This document shows positions 46,117 to 54,715 of a stretch of DNA of 64,000 bases, in pieces. The stretch covers positions 165,001 through 229,000 of the forward strand of contig NZ_BMZH01000003.1 of NCBI RefSeq assembly GCF_014652695.1, in the 5' to 3' direction. The first letter of the stretch is position 1. Each line of letters begins with the position of its first letter. The notes under the pieces are model-generated. The model was not told the origin of the DNA, made no database searches, and was given only the letters and a program-made list of their open reading frames with translations. This stretch comes from Algimonas arctica. GTDB taxonomy: Bacteria > Pseudomonadota > Alphaproteobacteria > Caulobacterales > Maricaulaceae. Both the position numbers and the translations under genes were made by a program.

Positions 46117-46776
46117 ATGAAATGGCTTCGACATATTCCGGCGCTCATCCTGCTGATCGTAGGGGCCGTGCTGCTCAATTATTATCTCCCCGACCGCGAC
46201 GTGGTGCAGATCGTCGGGACCGAGGTTAAACGCATTGACGTGGAGTCTGGCGCGCCGTTCTGGGACCGGGCTGATATTGGCACCATCGAAGGCTCGACCC
46301 GAGATGTGCGGTTCATCAATGCCGAGTTTGAAAATGGCAACACGCGCGTCTACCGCAACGAAGATACGGGGTGGGGCTTTCCGCCCTATTTCAAATTCGA
46401 CAGTGGCGACGTCACCGCGCAAGCGCAAAGCTTGGCCAAGTCAGACGGGAAATGGGTTGCCGTGCGCCACTATGGCTGGCGGATTAAGCTGTTTTCGATT
46501 TTCCCCAATGCCACGTCGATCAAACAAGTGTCCGGTCCGGACGCGTTGCTCATTCCCTGGTTCAATATCGTCTTTATCGGGCTGCTATTGCTGATCTGGT
46601 TCTTATTGTGGCGGATGATCACGCGTTGGAAAGCCAAACGAATTGACCCGACATTGGACGCTGTTGGTGATTCCATCGGTGACGCCGCTCGCGATTTTGG
46701 CGATAATGTCGAGGCTGGCAGTGACGAAGTCCGTAGCCGTTGGCGCAAGATTTTCGGGTCGAACAAACCCCGCTAG
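46117..46776 (+). CDS. DUF1523 family membrane protein
   Basis: This 219-residue protein starts with a membrane helix (HIPALILLIVGAVLLNYYLP) and DRDVVQIVGTEVKRIDVESG, a typical DUF1523 start. The central part (about 30-140) should be periplasmic (WGFPPYFKFDSGDVTAQAQSLAKS). A second helix (PWFNIVFIGLLLLIWFLLWRM) is followed by a charged cytosolic tail. A site GAGGAA lies 10 bases upstream. It is 23 bases after the two-helix gene and is the last gene of the operon. The function of DUF1523 is not known. The last four bases overlap the convergent peptidase gene. Confidence 0.82.
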   Translation: MKWLRHIPALILLIVGAVLLNYYLPDRDVVQIVGTEVKRIDVESGAPFWDRADIGTIEGSTRDVRFINAEFENGNTRVYRNEDTGWGFPPYFKFDSGDVTAQAQSLAKSDGKWVAVRHYGWRIKLFSIFPNATSIKQVSGPDALLIPWFNIVFIGLLLLIWFLLWRMITRWKAKRIDPTLDAVGDSIGDAARDFGDNVEAGSDEVRSRWRKIFGSNKPR

Positions 46777-47498
46777 GCTGACCGTTTTCGTGCCCAACGG
46801 TCTGACAATATAACCCCGGCAAACAGAATCAGGATGGAGAAAAAGGCCAGCCACAGGCCCCACAACCAATGCGGACCAAACCACAGATCCGCGAGCACAC
46901 CCGTGTCAGATCGGTAAAGACGTCCGCCCACTTCGCCCCCGCCGATGAAGAAATAGCCAAATGACGTAAGCGCGTTCAGGCACAAGGCGATGGCGATGAT
47001 GGTCGTCACGTACAGCAATACCCGATGCGGCAACCTCCATCCTGCCAAGGCAAAGAGCCCCGCCGAGACGCTAAGCGTGATAAAGGTGAACCCATCGGCC
47101 GCCCTGAAGAGTGACAGAGCGAGCAGGGCAGCCAAAAGCAGCAGCGTGAACCGGTAGGCACTCAGGGCACGGGTTAGAAAAATCATGATCACACCCAAAA
47201 TCGTCGGACCCATCAATCCAACGATGATCGTCGCCGCGCGTGAAAACGCGCTCCACGACGCTGTTTGCGCCAGTCCGGAAAAATTCGGGTAAATCGTCAG
47301 TTTGTAAAACTCGCCGCCTGTCATCAGCGCCCCTAGCCCGTGCCCAAGCTCATGCGCCCAGGTTGAGAGAAACATCACCGGCACGCGCACAAACGGGATT
47401 TGCATGACCATGAAGATGACAACACATAGCCCCCAAAATTGCGTCGCAGGGAGGCGCATCGGCGGTGTCTTGGCAGGCTTTAATTTCGTCACGGACAT
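46773..47498 (-). CDS. M50-family membrane metalloprotease-like protein
   Basis: This polytopic membrane protein of about 241 residues contains the zinc motif HELGH in WAHELGHGLGALMTGGEFYKL. This matches peptidase M50B-like proteins, not site-2 proteases with a PDZ domain. The frame opens at 47633, but MSVTKLKPAKTPPMRLPATQ from the ATG at 47498 is the likely start. Six or seven hydrophobic helices follow. Members may regulate envelope processes, with an unknown substrate. It is convergent with the AAA+ operon and lies downstream of the flagellar export genes on the same strand. Confidence 0.78.
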   Translation of the reverse strand: MSVTKLKPAKTPPMRLPATQFWGLCVVIFMVMQIPFVRVPVMFLSTWAHELGHGLGALMTGGEFYKLTIYPNFSGLAQTASWSAFSRAATIIVGLMGPTILGVIMIFLTRALSAYRFTLLLLAALLALSLFRAADGFTFITLSVSAGLFALAGWRLPHRVLLYVTTIIAIALCLNALTSFGYFFIGGGEVGGRLYRSDTGVLADLWFGPHWLWGLWLAFFSILILFAGVILSDRWARKRSA

Positions 47499-47529
47499 AC
47501 GGTCTGTTAGGCGGTCATGGCCGTGTGCG

Positions 47530-47877
47530 CTAGACTCGGTCTTCGGCGCGAGACACCTCAAGCCGCGCAAGCTTGCGTGACTCAACAGCCAACTTCTTAT
47601 CGGCAATATCGAGTGAGAGTTTTTCTCGCGCAAGGGTGAGACGCTTCGTTTTTAGGGTTTGGCTCTCGCGGTCTAGTCGCGCGATTTCGGCGCGCGCACT
47701 GCTGCCGGCCATGGCAGCAATTTGAAACCCCGCCTCGACTTCACCAAGGCCCAGCCCGTCGCCTTGCTCTTGCAGTCGCGCCCGTTGTTGCGTCAGCCCC
47801 GTTTCCTGCGCTGCCAAAGCGTCGATCCGTGTTTGAATAGAGGCCCGTTTTAGAGCTAAAATCTGACGCACGGGCAC
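47530..47877 (-). CDS. Small coiled-coil protein after flhB, FliJ-like candidate
   Basis: From a GTG at 47877, which overlaps the flhB stop, this frame gives about 115 residues (VPVRQILALKRASIQTRIDAL). It is almost all helix, with heptads through TQQRARLQEQGDGLG and TLKTKRLTLAREKLSLDIADKKLAVESRKLARLEVS. FliJ, the coiled-coil shaft of the flagellar export ATPase, has this shape (about 147 residues) and would be expected near fliI, which has none here. Assignment is by shape and context only. Confidence 0.5.
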   Translation of the reverse strand: MPVRQILALKRASIQTRIDALAAQETGLTQQRARLQEQGDGLGLGEVEAGFQIAAMAGSSARAEIARLDRESQTLKTKRLTLAREKLSLDIADKKLAVESRKLARLEVSRAEDRV

Positions 47878-47879
47878 GG

Positions 47880-48953
47880 CTAGTATGCCCCTTGTTTCGA
47901 CAGGGTTTCGGCCAGATGGATGGCTGAGGCGACGGCGGCATAATGTTCTGGGCGAATTTCTTCCCCGACCTCGACCGTGGCATGCATGGCCCGCGCACAC
48001 GGCGGATCGGAATGAATAAGCACGCCATGTTCTTTGGCTTTTTCCCGGATCGCAAACGCGAGGCTATCGATGCCCTTTGCGACACAGACAGGCGCCCCAC
48101 CGCCCGACCGGTCCCACCGCAGCGCGACGGAGTAGTGCGTCGGGTTCACGATCACAACGTTCGCTGTGGCCACGTCATTGAGCATTGTTGAATTTGAAAT
48201 TTCCCGCGCCCGCGCCCGACGCTGGCTTTTCACCAGCGGATCGCCTTCGTTTTTCTTATGCTCGTCCTTTACCTCTTCACGGGTCATTCTGAGTTTCAAC
48301 AAATGCGACCATTGCGCGAACGGTAAATCGACCGCGGCAATAAAAATTGTCGCTGCAATCATCCAGACGAGAAGCAATAAGCTCTCCCCTACAAGTTTTT
48401 GAAACAAATAGCCCGCCGGACGGCCGATCTCGTGACTGATTTCCCCCGTCAGCCGGATCAGATAATAGCCCGCTGCAACACAGATAACCACGAGTTTAAC
48501 GGCCCGCTTGGCAAATTCAGCCATACCATCGCGACCATATTTTTGCTTTATATTGGACAGCGGACTAATCTTCGAGAGCTTCGGTTGAATTTTGTCAGGC
48601 GCAAAAATGATGGTGCGTTGCGCGATCAAGGACAAAAATACCGCTGTGACCATAACCAGCAATAATGGCGCAAATAGGAACGCGATCGTTCCAAACAATT
48701 TCTTCGCCGCACCGCCCGTTAGTAAAAGGTCCCCAGACCGTATCGGGTATTCAAGCAAGCCTGAGAGTTGTGACATGGCTTTAAGGCCGGTTGATCCGCC
48801 CAGCGTCAGAATCGCAATCGCAAGACCGCAGTAAAGCGCGATCGAAGACACTTCCGCAGACTTGGCAATATCACCCTTTTTGCGGGCATCGTCGATTTTG
48901 CCTTGGGTGGCGTCAAAACTCTTTTCCTGACTACTGTCATTATCACCGGACAC
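47880..48953 (-). CDS. flhB: Flagellar export switch protein FlhB
   Basis: This 357-residue protein has four N-terminal membrane helices and a cytosolic domain. It contains the autocleavage motif NPTH in VVIVNPTHYSVALRWD. It switches export from rod/hook to filament substrates when the hook reaches length. The start region SQEKSFDATQGKIDDARKKGDIAKSAEV is typical. It starts directly after the fliR stop, with no gap, and is followed by the FliJ-like gene. The length is normal. Confidence 0.95.
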   Translation of the reverse strand: MSGDNDSSQEKSFDATQGKIDDARKKGDIAKSAEVSSIALYCGLAIAILTLGGSTGLKAMSQLSGLLEYPIRSGDLLLTGGAAKKLFGTIAFLFAPLLLVMVTAVFLSLIAQRTIIFAPDKIQPKLSKISPLSNIKQKYGRDGMAEFAKRAVKLVVICVAAGYYLIRLTGEISHEIGRPAGYLFQKLVGESLLLLVWMIAATIFIAAVDLPFAQWSHLLKLRMTREEVKDEHKKNEGDPLVKSQRRARAREISNSTMLNDVATANVVIVNPTHYSVALRWDRSGGGAPVCVAKGIDSLAFAIREKAKEHGVLIHSDPPCARAMHATVEVGEEIRPEHYAAVASAIHLAETLSKQGAY

Positions 48954-49736
48954 CTACGAAGCCTCCGCCATAATCGCCAGGAACATATCGACCCACGCCA
49001 CCAACATAGCGCTGGCGCAAATCACCAATAAGAACAGACCCGACATCGTCATGCCCGGCAGACCCACGAAGGAGACTAATAGCTGCGGCATCGCTCGGTT
49101 TAAAAAACCCAATATAAGGTTGTAGACGAAGTTCAAAATCACAAAAGGCAAAGCCAGCGACAAACACATCCGCAGCAAGGCGACAGTGAGTTCGGTCAAC
49201 CAATTGGCCGAGACTTGTAAATCCAGCATGGTCCCGACCGGAATATCGGTAAAGCTGTTGGCGATCACGCCTATCAGCTCAATATGCAAGTCCATCGACA
49301 CAAGAAGCGTCACCCCCGTCAGCATCAGTAGCGTGCTAATCGTTGTATTGGGTTCCGTCGCGATACCCTCGCCCAGCACCTGCGATAGGGACAGGGACTG
49401 AGATACAATCATACCCAGAATTTGCAAACCGTGTACGGCAAGGCGCAGGGCAAAGCCCATTACGAAACCTGTCATCGCCTCAGACGCGACCAAGGTAAGA
49501 ATCCCTTGATCGCGCAGCAACGCCAGATCGTCCTGCAAAATAGGATAGAGCATAAACGCTGTCATTCCGGCGACAGCAATCCGGAATCGCGGCAGAATTG
49601 CGCGCTCCCCAAAAACGGGGACAAGCATGAAAAAGAGCGACAGTCGTGCAAATAAGCCAAAAATTGGCCACACCATTTCAATCAGCGGGCCAAAGGCTTC
49701 GGCCAGCTGCGCGAGGAATTCGCCGCCGCCCATCAT
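48954..49736 (-). CDS. fliR: Flagellar export gate protein FliR
   Basis: This 260-residue polytopic protein is the FliR part of the FliPQR export gate. It shows FARLSLFFMLVPVFGERAILPRFRIAVAGMTAFMLYP at the N-terminus and FVILNFVYNLILGFLNRAMPQLLVSFVGLPGMTMSGLFLL at the C-terminus, both typical. Its start is 13 bases from the flhA stop. The length is normal. Confidence 0.94.
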   Translation of the reverse strand: MMGGGEFLAQLAEAFGPLIEMVWPIFGLFARLSLFFMLVPVFGERAILPRFRIAVAGMTAFMLYPILQDDLALLRDQGILTLVASEAMTGFVMGFALRLAVHGLQILGMIVSQSLSLSQVLGEGIATEPNTTISTLLMLTGVTLLVSMDLHIELIGVIANSFTDIPVGTMLDLQVSANWLTELTVALLRMCLSLALPFVILNFVYNLILGFLNRAMPQLLVSFVGLPGMTMSGLFLLVICASAMLVAWVDMFLAIMAEAS

Positions 49737-49749
49737 GGCAGAACCCGCG

Positions 49750-51813
49750 TCATGCGGAGCCGAGAATAAGCGGCTTTTCGTTGGCCGCGATCTCGGCGTA
49801 GGACAGAACGGGGTTTTTCACGCCTTTGGTTTTCAGCACCGAGCGGATGAACCGACGCCAATGACCCGGGGCCGCGATCACCGCGTAACTGCCTTTGCGT
49901 GCGGCCGTATCGAGCTGGGCGCGCACATCATGGGCAAATTGATTAAATTCTTCCGGCGATAGAGCAATGTCAGAACGACCCACCTCGTCACGTGTCTCCC
50001 GTTCACCTAACTTGGCCGTCCAATCTTCACCGATCCGGATAATTGGAAGCTGTCCGGTTTCGTTCCGATATTGCCCGACAAAGTGACGGGACAAACGTTG
50101 GCGTGCCACATCTGTGATTGCCTCGGCATTCAGGTTCGCGGACTTCCCATCCGCAACTGTTTCCAGCAACAGCGGCAGGTTACGAATCGAAATCCGCTCT
50201 TCCAACAAGAGGCGCATAACGGAGTGCAGTAACTCAATAGGCGCTTTATCCGGGAAAAACTCATCGACAAGACGACGATTGCCATCGGCCCGGTCCGACT
50301 CGGTCACCCCTTTAAACGCATCCAATGTTTCGCGCAGGGCGCGGCGCGTAAGCAACGCCGGTAGATTGTCTTGGATGACTTCCAAAAGATGGGTCGCGAG
50401 CACTTCAACCGGAGCCACCGTGGTAACACCCAGCAAAGTGAGTTCATTTTCATGTTCGGGATCGACCCAACGCGCCGGAGCCTTGAAGACAGGTTCTTGC
50501 GTCGTGTCGCCGGGAATTTGCGTATGTTCATTGGCTTCAATCAGGGCCAGTCGACGGTCCGCCATTAATGTCTGTGTCGCCATATCTGCGCCGTGCAGCC
50601 GGATGCGATAGCTATGGCGTGGCAAAGCCGCATCGTCAGACAATCGGATCGGGGGCAGAATAAACCCGTATTGAGTCGCGATATATTTGCGGATTTTCTG
50701 CACGCGTTTATCGACACCGAAATCAGTTCCCATGACCGTAGCCACCAGATCGCGTGACAGCTCAACAGAGAGTTCGTCCAAGTCCAGCATATCGCCCATC
50801 GTCGGTTCGGGCTTAGGCGGCACGATACCGGCTTCTTTCTCTTCGAGCTTGGTCACGTTCTGGGCTTTCTGCCAACTCAGGTACGCCGCGATCCCGAGGC
50901 CAATTGAGCCCAACATGAAGGGCATGACGGGCAGGCCCGGAAACAGCGCGAAGACAGCCATAATGCCCGAGACGGAGGCCAGTGCGGCTGGGTGACGACC
51001 AAACTGTTCGAGCAAAGCCAAATCCACCGCGCCGTCACCGCGGCCGCGCGACAGCAACAGACCCGCCGCGATGGAGATGATGACGGCCGGGATCTGACTG
51101 ACCAACCCATCCCCCACGGTTAGAATCGCGTAATTACTGGCCGCTTGACTAAAAGACAGGCCATGAACGCCAACCCCGATACCCATCCCAGCAATCAGGT
51201 TGAGCAAGGTGATGAGAATACCAGCGACCGCGTCGCCTTTCATAAATTTGGACACACCGTCCAATGACCCGAGGAAAGCCGTTTCTTCTTGTTCGCGTTC
51301 GCGTCGTTTACTGGCTTCTTCGTGGCTGATGGCGCCTGCGGCCAAATCAGCATCAATCGCCATTTGTTTGCCCGGCATGGCGTCCAACGCAAAGCGAGCG
51401 CCGACTTCCGCCATACGCCCCGCACCTTTGGTGATGACCATGAAGTTGACGATAACGAGGACCGAGAACACGATTAGACCAATGGCGATGTTGCCGCCCA
51501 TGACGAACATGGCGAAGCCTTCGATAATCGATCCGGCCGCGTCTGTACCCGTATGACCCTCCCCGATAATGAGCTTGGTCGAGGACACGTTCAGCGACAG
51601 GCGCAGCAGCAAGGACGCCAATAAAACGGACGCAAAGGCAGAGAAATCGAGCGGCTTTTCCACAAACAAGGTCATGGTAAAAATCAAGATCGCAAAGGCG
51701 AAGGACGCCGCCACACCGATGTCCAAGACCCATGACGGCATGGGCAAGATCATCATGATGATGACGGCCATAAGGCCGACGGCGAGACCGATGGTGGCGC
51801 GACTAGAGTTCAT
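49750..51813 (-). CDS. flhA: Flagellar export protein FlhA
   Basis: This 687-residue membrane protein has eight predicted N-terminal helices with the conserved FHIPEP-like region (LSLNVSSTKLIIGEGHTGTDAAG; GDGLVSQIPAVIISIAAGLLLSRG). A large cytosolic domain follows (about 330-687, for example ALIEANEHTQIPGDTTQEP) that docks export chaperones. It ends with the short FlhA tail (FIRSVLKTKGVKNPVLSYAEI). It forms the nonameric ring below the FliPQR gate and couples proton flow to export. The length is normal. Confidence 0.96.
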   Translation of the reverse strand: MNSSRATIGLAVGLMAVIIMMILPMPSWVLDIGVAASFAFAILIFTMTLFVEKPLDFSAFASVLLASLLLRLSLNVSSTKLIIGEGHTGTDAAGSIIEGFAMFVMGGNIAIGLIVFSVLVIVNFMVITKGAGRMAEVGARFALDAMPGKQMAIDADLAAGAISHEEASKRREREQEETAFLGSLDGVSKFMKGDAVAGILITLLNLIAGMGIGVGVHGLSFSQAASNYAILTVGDGLVSQIPAVIISIAAGLLLSRGRGDGAVDLALLEQFGRHPAALASVSGIMAVFALFPGLPVMPFMLGSIGLGIAAYLSWQKAQNVTKLEEKEAGIVPPKPEPTMGDMLDLDELSVELSRDLVATVMGTDFGVDKRVQKIRKYIATQYGFILPPIRLSDDAALPRHSYRIRLHGADMATQTLMADRRLALIEANEHTQIPGDTTQEPVFKAPARWVDPEHENELTLLGVTTVAPVEVLATHLLEVIQDNLPALLTRRALRETLDAFKGVTESDRADGNRRLVDEFFPDKAPIELLHSVMRLLLEERISIRNLPLLLETVADGKSANLNAEAITDVARQRLSRHFVGQYRNETGQLPIIRIGEDWTAKLGERETRDEVGRSDIALSPEEFNQFAHDVRAQLDTAARKGSYAVIAAPGHWRRFIRSVLKTKGVKNPVLSYAEIAANEKPLILGSA

Positions 51814-51828
51814 TACCGGGCCGTCCGC

Positions 51829-52095
51829 CTAGCCGCCAACAATAGCAGGAAGGACGTGATTATTGAACAAAGACAGGCAAATATTCGTCATGTAACCAAT
51901 CGTCATAAACATCACGACCAGCATGGCGGCCAGTTTTGGAACAAACGTTAGCGTCATTTCCTGAATCGATGTCAGCGCTTGGACAAGGCCCACAATCAGA
52001 CCGACCACTAGCGCGGAAATCAGCAAAGGCATCGCCATCAACGCGGTCGCCCAGAGCGCTTCGCGGAGCAGGCTCAAAATGCCGAATTCATCCAT
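51829..52095 (-). CDS. fliQ: Flagellar export gate protein FliQ
   Basis: This 88-residue protein has two membrane helices (LWATALMAMPLLISALVVGLIVGLVQALTSIQEMTLTFVPKLAAMLVVM) with the conserved QxxTSIQEMTLTFVPK loop. It is part of the FliPQR gate. It is upstream of flhA, and fliP is not in the window. The length is typical. Confidence 0.93.
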   Translation of the reverse strand: MDEFGILSLLREALWATALMAMPLLISALVVGLIVGLVQALTSIQEMTLTFVPKLAAMLVVMFMTIGYMTNICLSLFNNHVLPAIVGG

Positions 52096-52128
52096 GAGAC
52101 GGCCTTTCCAAGACAGGCGTTGTGACCA

Positions 52129-52443
52129 TTAGATCGGCATCCGAAGAAGCTCTTGATAGGCTTCGACAACCCGGTTCCGCACAGTCACGGCGGTTTCCAA
52201 TGCCATCTCGGCATTGGCCAGAGCTTCGACGACAGATTGCGCGTCGGTTGTACCGGCCGCGTATTGGGTCGACGTTGTTTCCACCGTTTTCAAGACGTCG
52301 GAGAAACTCTCGACGCCTTTGGCCACGACACCGCCATCATTATTCGGTTTGGGCTGCTCAAGCCCCGCGGGGGCTGTAATCCGTTTGGCCGCGCCATAAT
52401 GGCGTGAGGCGCCAAGCGCGGCAGCGTTTGAGGTGATATCCAT
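52129..52443 (-). CDS. fliE: Flagellar hook-basal body protein FliE
   Basis: This 104-residue protein links the MS ring to the proximal rod. The C-terminal motif VVEALANAEMALETAVTVRNRVVEAYQELLRMPI is diagnostic of FliE. The N-terminal 40 residues are variable, as in the family. It starts two bases after the flgC stop. Confidence 0.92.
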   Translation of the reverse strand: MDITSNAAALGASRHYGAAKRITAPAGLEQPKPNNDGGVVAKGVESFSDVLKTVETTSTQYAAGTTDAQSVVEALANAEMALETAVTVRNRVVEAYQELLRMPI

Positions 52444-52445
52444 GA

Positions 52446-52841
52446 TTACTGCCTCAGAAGACCGAGCAGGCCGCGATACATTTCGCCAGCTTGCTTAAAC
52501 GTTGTCAGGTTGGCTTCGAAGCTTCGGTTAGCTTCGCGCGCGTCGGCCATTTCAATGATCATGTCGACATTGGACGATTCCACGAGACCTTGATCATTCG
52601 CCAGAGGGTGATTCGGATCGAAAATCATCTCGCCCTGCGATCGATCAAGTGACGGACGCGACACACCCACCGTGGTCAGACCACTTTCGCGATCAACCTG
52701 TTGGGTGAAATTCATCAACTTGCGTTTATAGCCGTGTGTATCGGAATTTGAGAGGTTCTCAGACGCGACTGAAAGGCGCTGCGATTGTGCGCGCATGCCG
52801 GAACTCGCGGCATTCATGGTCTGTACAATTGGGTCTATCAT
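52446..52841 (-). CDS. flgC: Flagellar proximal rod protein FlgC
   Basis: This 131-residue rod protein has the N-terminal rod motif RLSVASENLSNSDTHGYKRKL. The usual ANxxTPGY is changed slightly to NSDTHGY. The C-terminal D0 helix EMADAREANRSFEANLTTFKQAGEMYRGLLGL is typical. It assembles with FlgB and FlgF in the proximal rod. The length is normal. Confidence 0.94.
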   Translation of the reverse strand: MIDPIVQTMNAASSGMRAQSQRLSVASENLSNSDTHGYKRKLMNFTQQVDRESGLTTVGVSRPSLDRSQGEMIFDPNHPLANDQGLVESSNVDMIIEMADAREANRSFEANLTTFKQAGEMYRGLLGLLRQ

Positions 52842-52884
52842 CGGCGCGAAATCCTTTCTGCGCTTAAGCGGGTGTCAGAGGAGA

Positions 52885-53241
52885 CTAGAGATTTTTGCCA
52901 ACCGCTGTTTTCATCATTGTGAGGGTGGATCTGTATATAGAGACCGCTAATTCGTGATCCTGTTGGGCTTTGGAGCCGCGCATCAACTCATCCTCCAAGC
53001 TAACAGTGTTGCCATTGGGAGAGCCGACGGAGGGACGATCCAACGCCTCCAATGGATTGATGCCGGCGTCCGTGCCGGACAGTTTCTGTGATTCCATCAC
53101 GGCGGAGAAATCAGCGACATCTTGGGCTTTGTAACCTGGCGTGTCCGCGTTCGCGATGTTTTGGGAGATAAGGGAGTGACGTGTGGCCGCGTGGCGGGCC
53201 ATATTGGATGATAAATCCAGAAGCGAAACTGTGTGCGCCAT
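52885..53241 (-). CDS. flgB: Flagellar proximal rod protein FlgB
   Basis: This rod protein of about 118 residues starts at the ATG at 53241 (MAHTVSLLDLSSNMARH). The frame opens further upstream, to 53304, without a good start. The motif LISQNIANADTPGYKAQDV is the rod/hook/HAP signature. It is the first gene of the minus-strand flg/fli operon. A CtrA-like box lies between it and the divergent fliI. Confidence 0.93.
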   Translation of the reverse strand: MAHTVSLLDLSSNMARHAATRHSLISQNIANADTPGYKAQDVADFSAVMESQKLSGTDAGINPLEALDRPSVGSPNGNTVSLEDELMRGSKAQQDHELAVSIYRSTLTMMKTAVGKNL

Positions 53242-53307
53242 GACTGCAATCCTTGCAAAGGGCGTTAATGCTGTATTGACGATTAGAGCCGAGGGTTGAA
53301 TCAATGG

Positions 53308-53323
53308 TTAACAGACCTGTAAC
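53308..53323. promoter_or_regulatory. CtrA-like box between flgB and fliI
   Basis: TTAA at 53308-53311, seven bases, then GTAAC at 53319-53323 matches the CtrA consensus TTAA-N7-TTAAC with one change. It sits in the divergent region, 67 bases upstream of the flgB start and 42 bases upstream of fliI. CtrA drives early flagellar genes in Caulobacter and relatives. Binding here is inferred. Confidence 0.5.
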
Positions 53324-53364
53324 AAAATTTTTCCTGTCCATCCCGTCGCCTTGAAGGGCACCCC

Positions 53365-54696
53365 ATGCCCAAGCCGCCCTCTGAAAACCTGGCTACACTG
53401 ACCGCCCAGTTCGCTACGCCGCTGCCGCCGCTTGTTGTACATTCCGGTCGCGTTCTCTCCTGCGCCGGACAGACCGTGCAAATATCCGGCCTGTGTGGTC
53501 GCGCTGGGATTGGCGCGAGTATCATGATCGATGGCAATCGTCGCGGCGACGTCATCGCCGATGACGGTCACAGCGTGACCGTGGCCCTGTATGGATCCGG
53601 ACAAGGGCTCACATCTGGAATGCGCGCAGATCTAGTGCCCGTTACGACGCTGGCGCCGGGGCCGGACTGGCTCGGTAAAGTGTTGGATTTTGACGGGCGG
53701 GATGCGGATGGAAAACGTCCCAGACAAGGCGCTAAACCAGCGGACCTGAATGCAGCTCCGCCGATTGCCGGACATCGGCGGGCGTTCGGAGACCGCATTT
53801 GCACGGGATATTCTGCAATCGATACATTTTTGCCGCTTTGCCGGGGTCAACGTGTGGGCTTGTTCGCGGGATCAGGCGTCGGCAAGACGTCCCTCCTTGG
53901 CGGCTTAGCGAAAAGCACCGGTCAAGCCAGTAGTGCCGACGTCACCGTGATCGCTTTGATCGGTGAGCGGGGACGTGAAGTTCGCAGTTTTGTTGAGGAG
54001 GTTGTTGGACCTGAAGCGATGAAACGTACCGTTGTTTTTGCCGCAACATCCGACCAACCGCCGGCCGCCAAATTGCGGGCTGCGCGGTTGGCTATGGCGA
54101 CAGCGGAAAGCTTTCGTGACCAAGGACAGCATGTTTTATTCTTGTTTGATAGCCTCACCCGGTTTGCCCAAGCGCATCGCGAAGTTGCGCTTTCTGTTGG
54201 CGAAACGCCGGCTTTACGCGCTTTTCCACCATCGACATTTCCGACCCTCGCAGGGTTATGTGAGCGCGCCGGCCCCGGAACAGACGACACAGGCGGCGAT
54301 ATTACCGCCGTCTTCTCAGTCCTTGTGCAAGGCTCTGACATGGAAGAGCCGATCGCCGATACGGTCCGGGGTATTTTGGATGGTCACATTATTTTGGACC
54401 GCGCCATCGCGGAGGGCGGCCGCTACCCAGCGATTGATGTGGGACGCAGCATCTCTCGGTCCCTGCCTGAAGCGGCAACAGAGTTACAGAATGCCATTTT
54501 ATCCCAAGGGAGAAGTCTTCTTCGGCGGTATGAGGACGGTCGATTGATGGTGCAATCCGGGCTTTATGTCGCCGGAACGGACCCCGTGTTAGATAAGGCT
54601 GTGGCCTGCCAGCCTAACTTGGATGGATTTTTGCGGAATGCCAACGTGGCAACAATTGACGAGAGCTTTATCGCGCTCGGCCAAGCGATTTCTTAG
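53365..54696 (+). CDS. fliI: Flagellar export ATPase FliI
   Basis: This 443-residue F1-beta-like ATPase has Walker A GSGVGKTSLL, the family's GERGREVRSFVEEVVG, and Walker B in HVLFLFDSLTRFAQAHREV. RYPAIDVGRSISRSLPE is the characteristic FliI/YscN end. It unfolds and delivers export substrates to the FlhA gate. It is monocistronic on the plus strand with no fliJ after it, which is unusual because fliJ often follows. A CtrA-like box lies upstream. Confidence 0.95.
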   Translation: MPKPPSENLATLTAQFATPLPPLVVHSGRVLSCAGQTVQISGLCGRAGIGASIMIDGNRRGDVIADDGHSVTVALYGSGQGLTSGMRADLVPVTTLAPGPDWLGKVLDFDGRDADGKRPRQGAKPADLNAAPPIAGHRRAFGDRICTGYSAIDTFLPLCRGQRVGLFAGSGVGKTSLLGGLAKSTGQASSADVTVIALIGERGREVRSFVEEVVGPEAMKRTVVFAATSDQPPAAKLRAARLAMATAESFRDQGQHVLFLFDSLTRFAQAHREVALSVGETPALRAFPPSTFPTLAGLCERAGPGTDDTGGDITAVFSVLVQGSDMEEPIADTVRGILDGHIILDRAIAEGGRYPAIDVGRSISRSLPEAATELQNAILSQGRSLLRRYEDGRLMVQSGLYVAGTDPVLDKAVACQPNLDGFLRNANVATIDESFIALGQAIS

Positions 54697-54715
54697 TGAT
54701 TATGAGAGCGAACCG

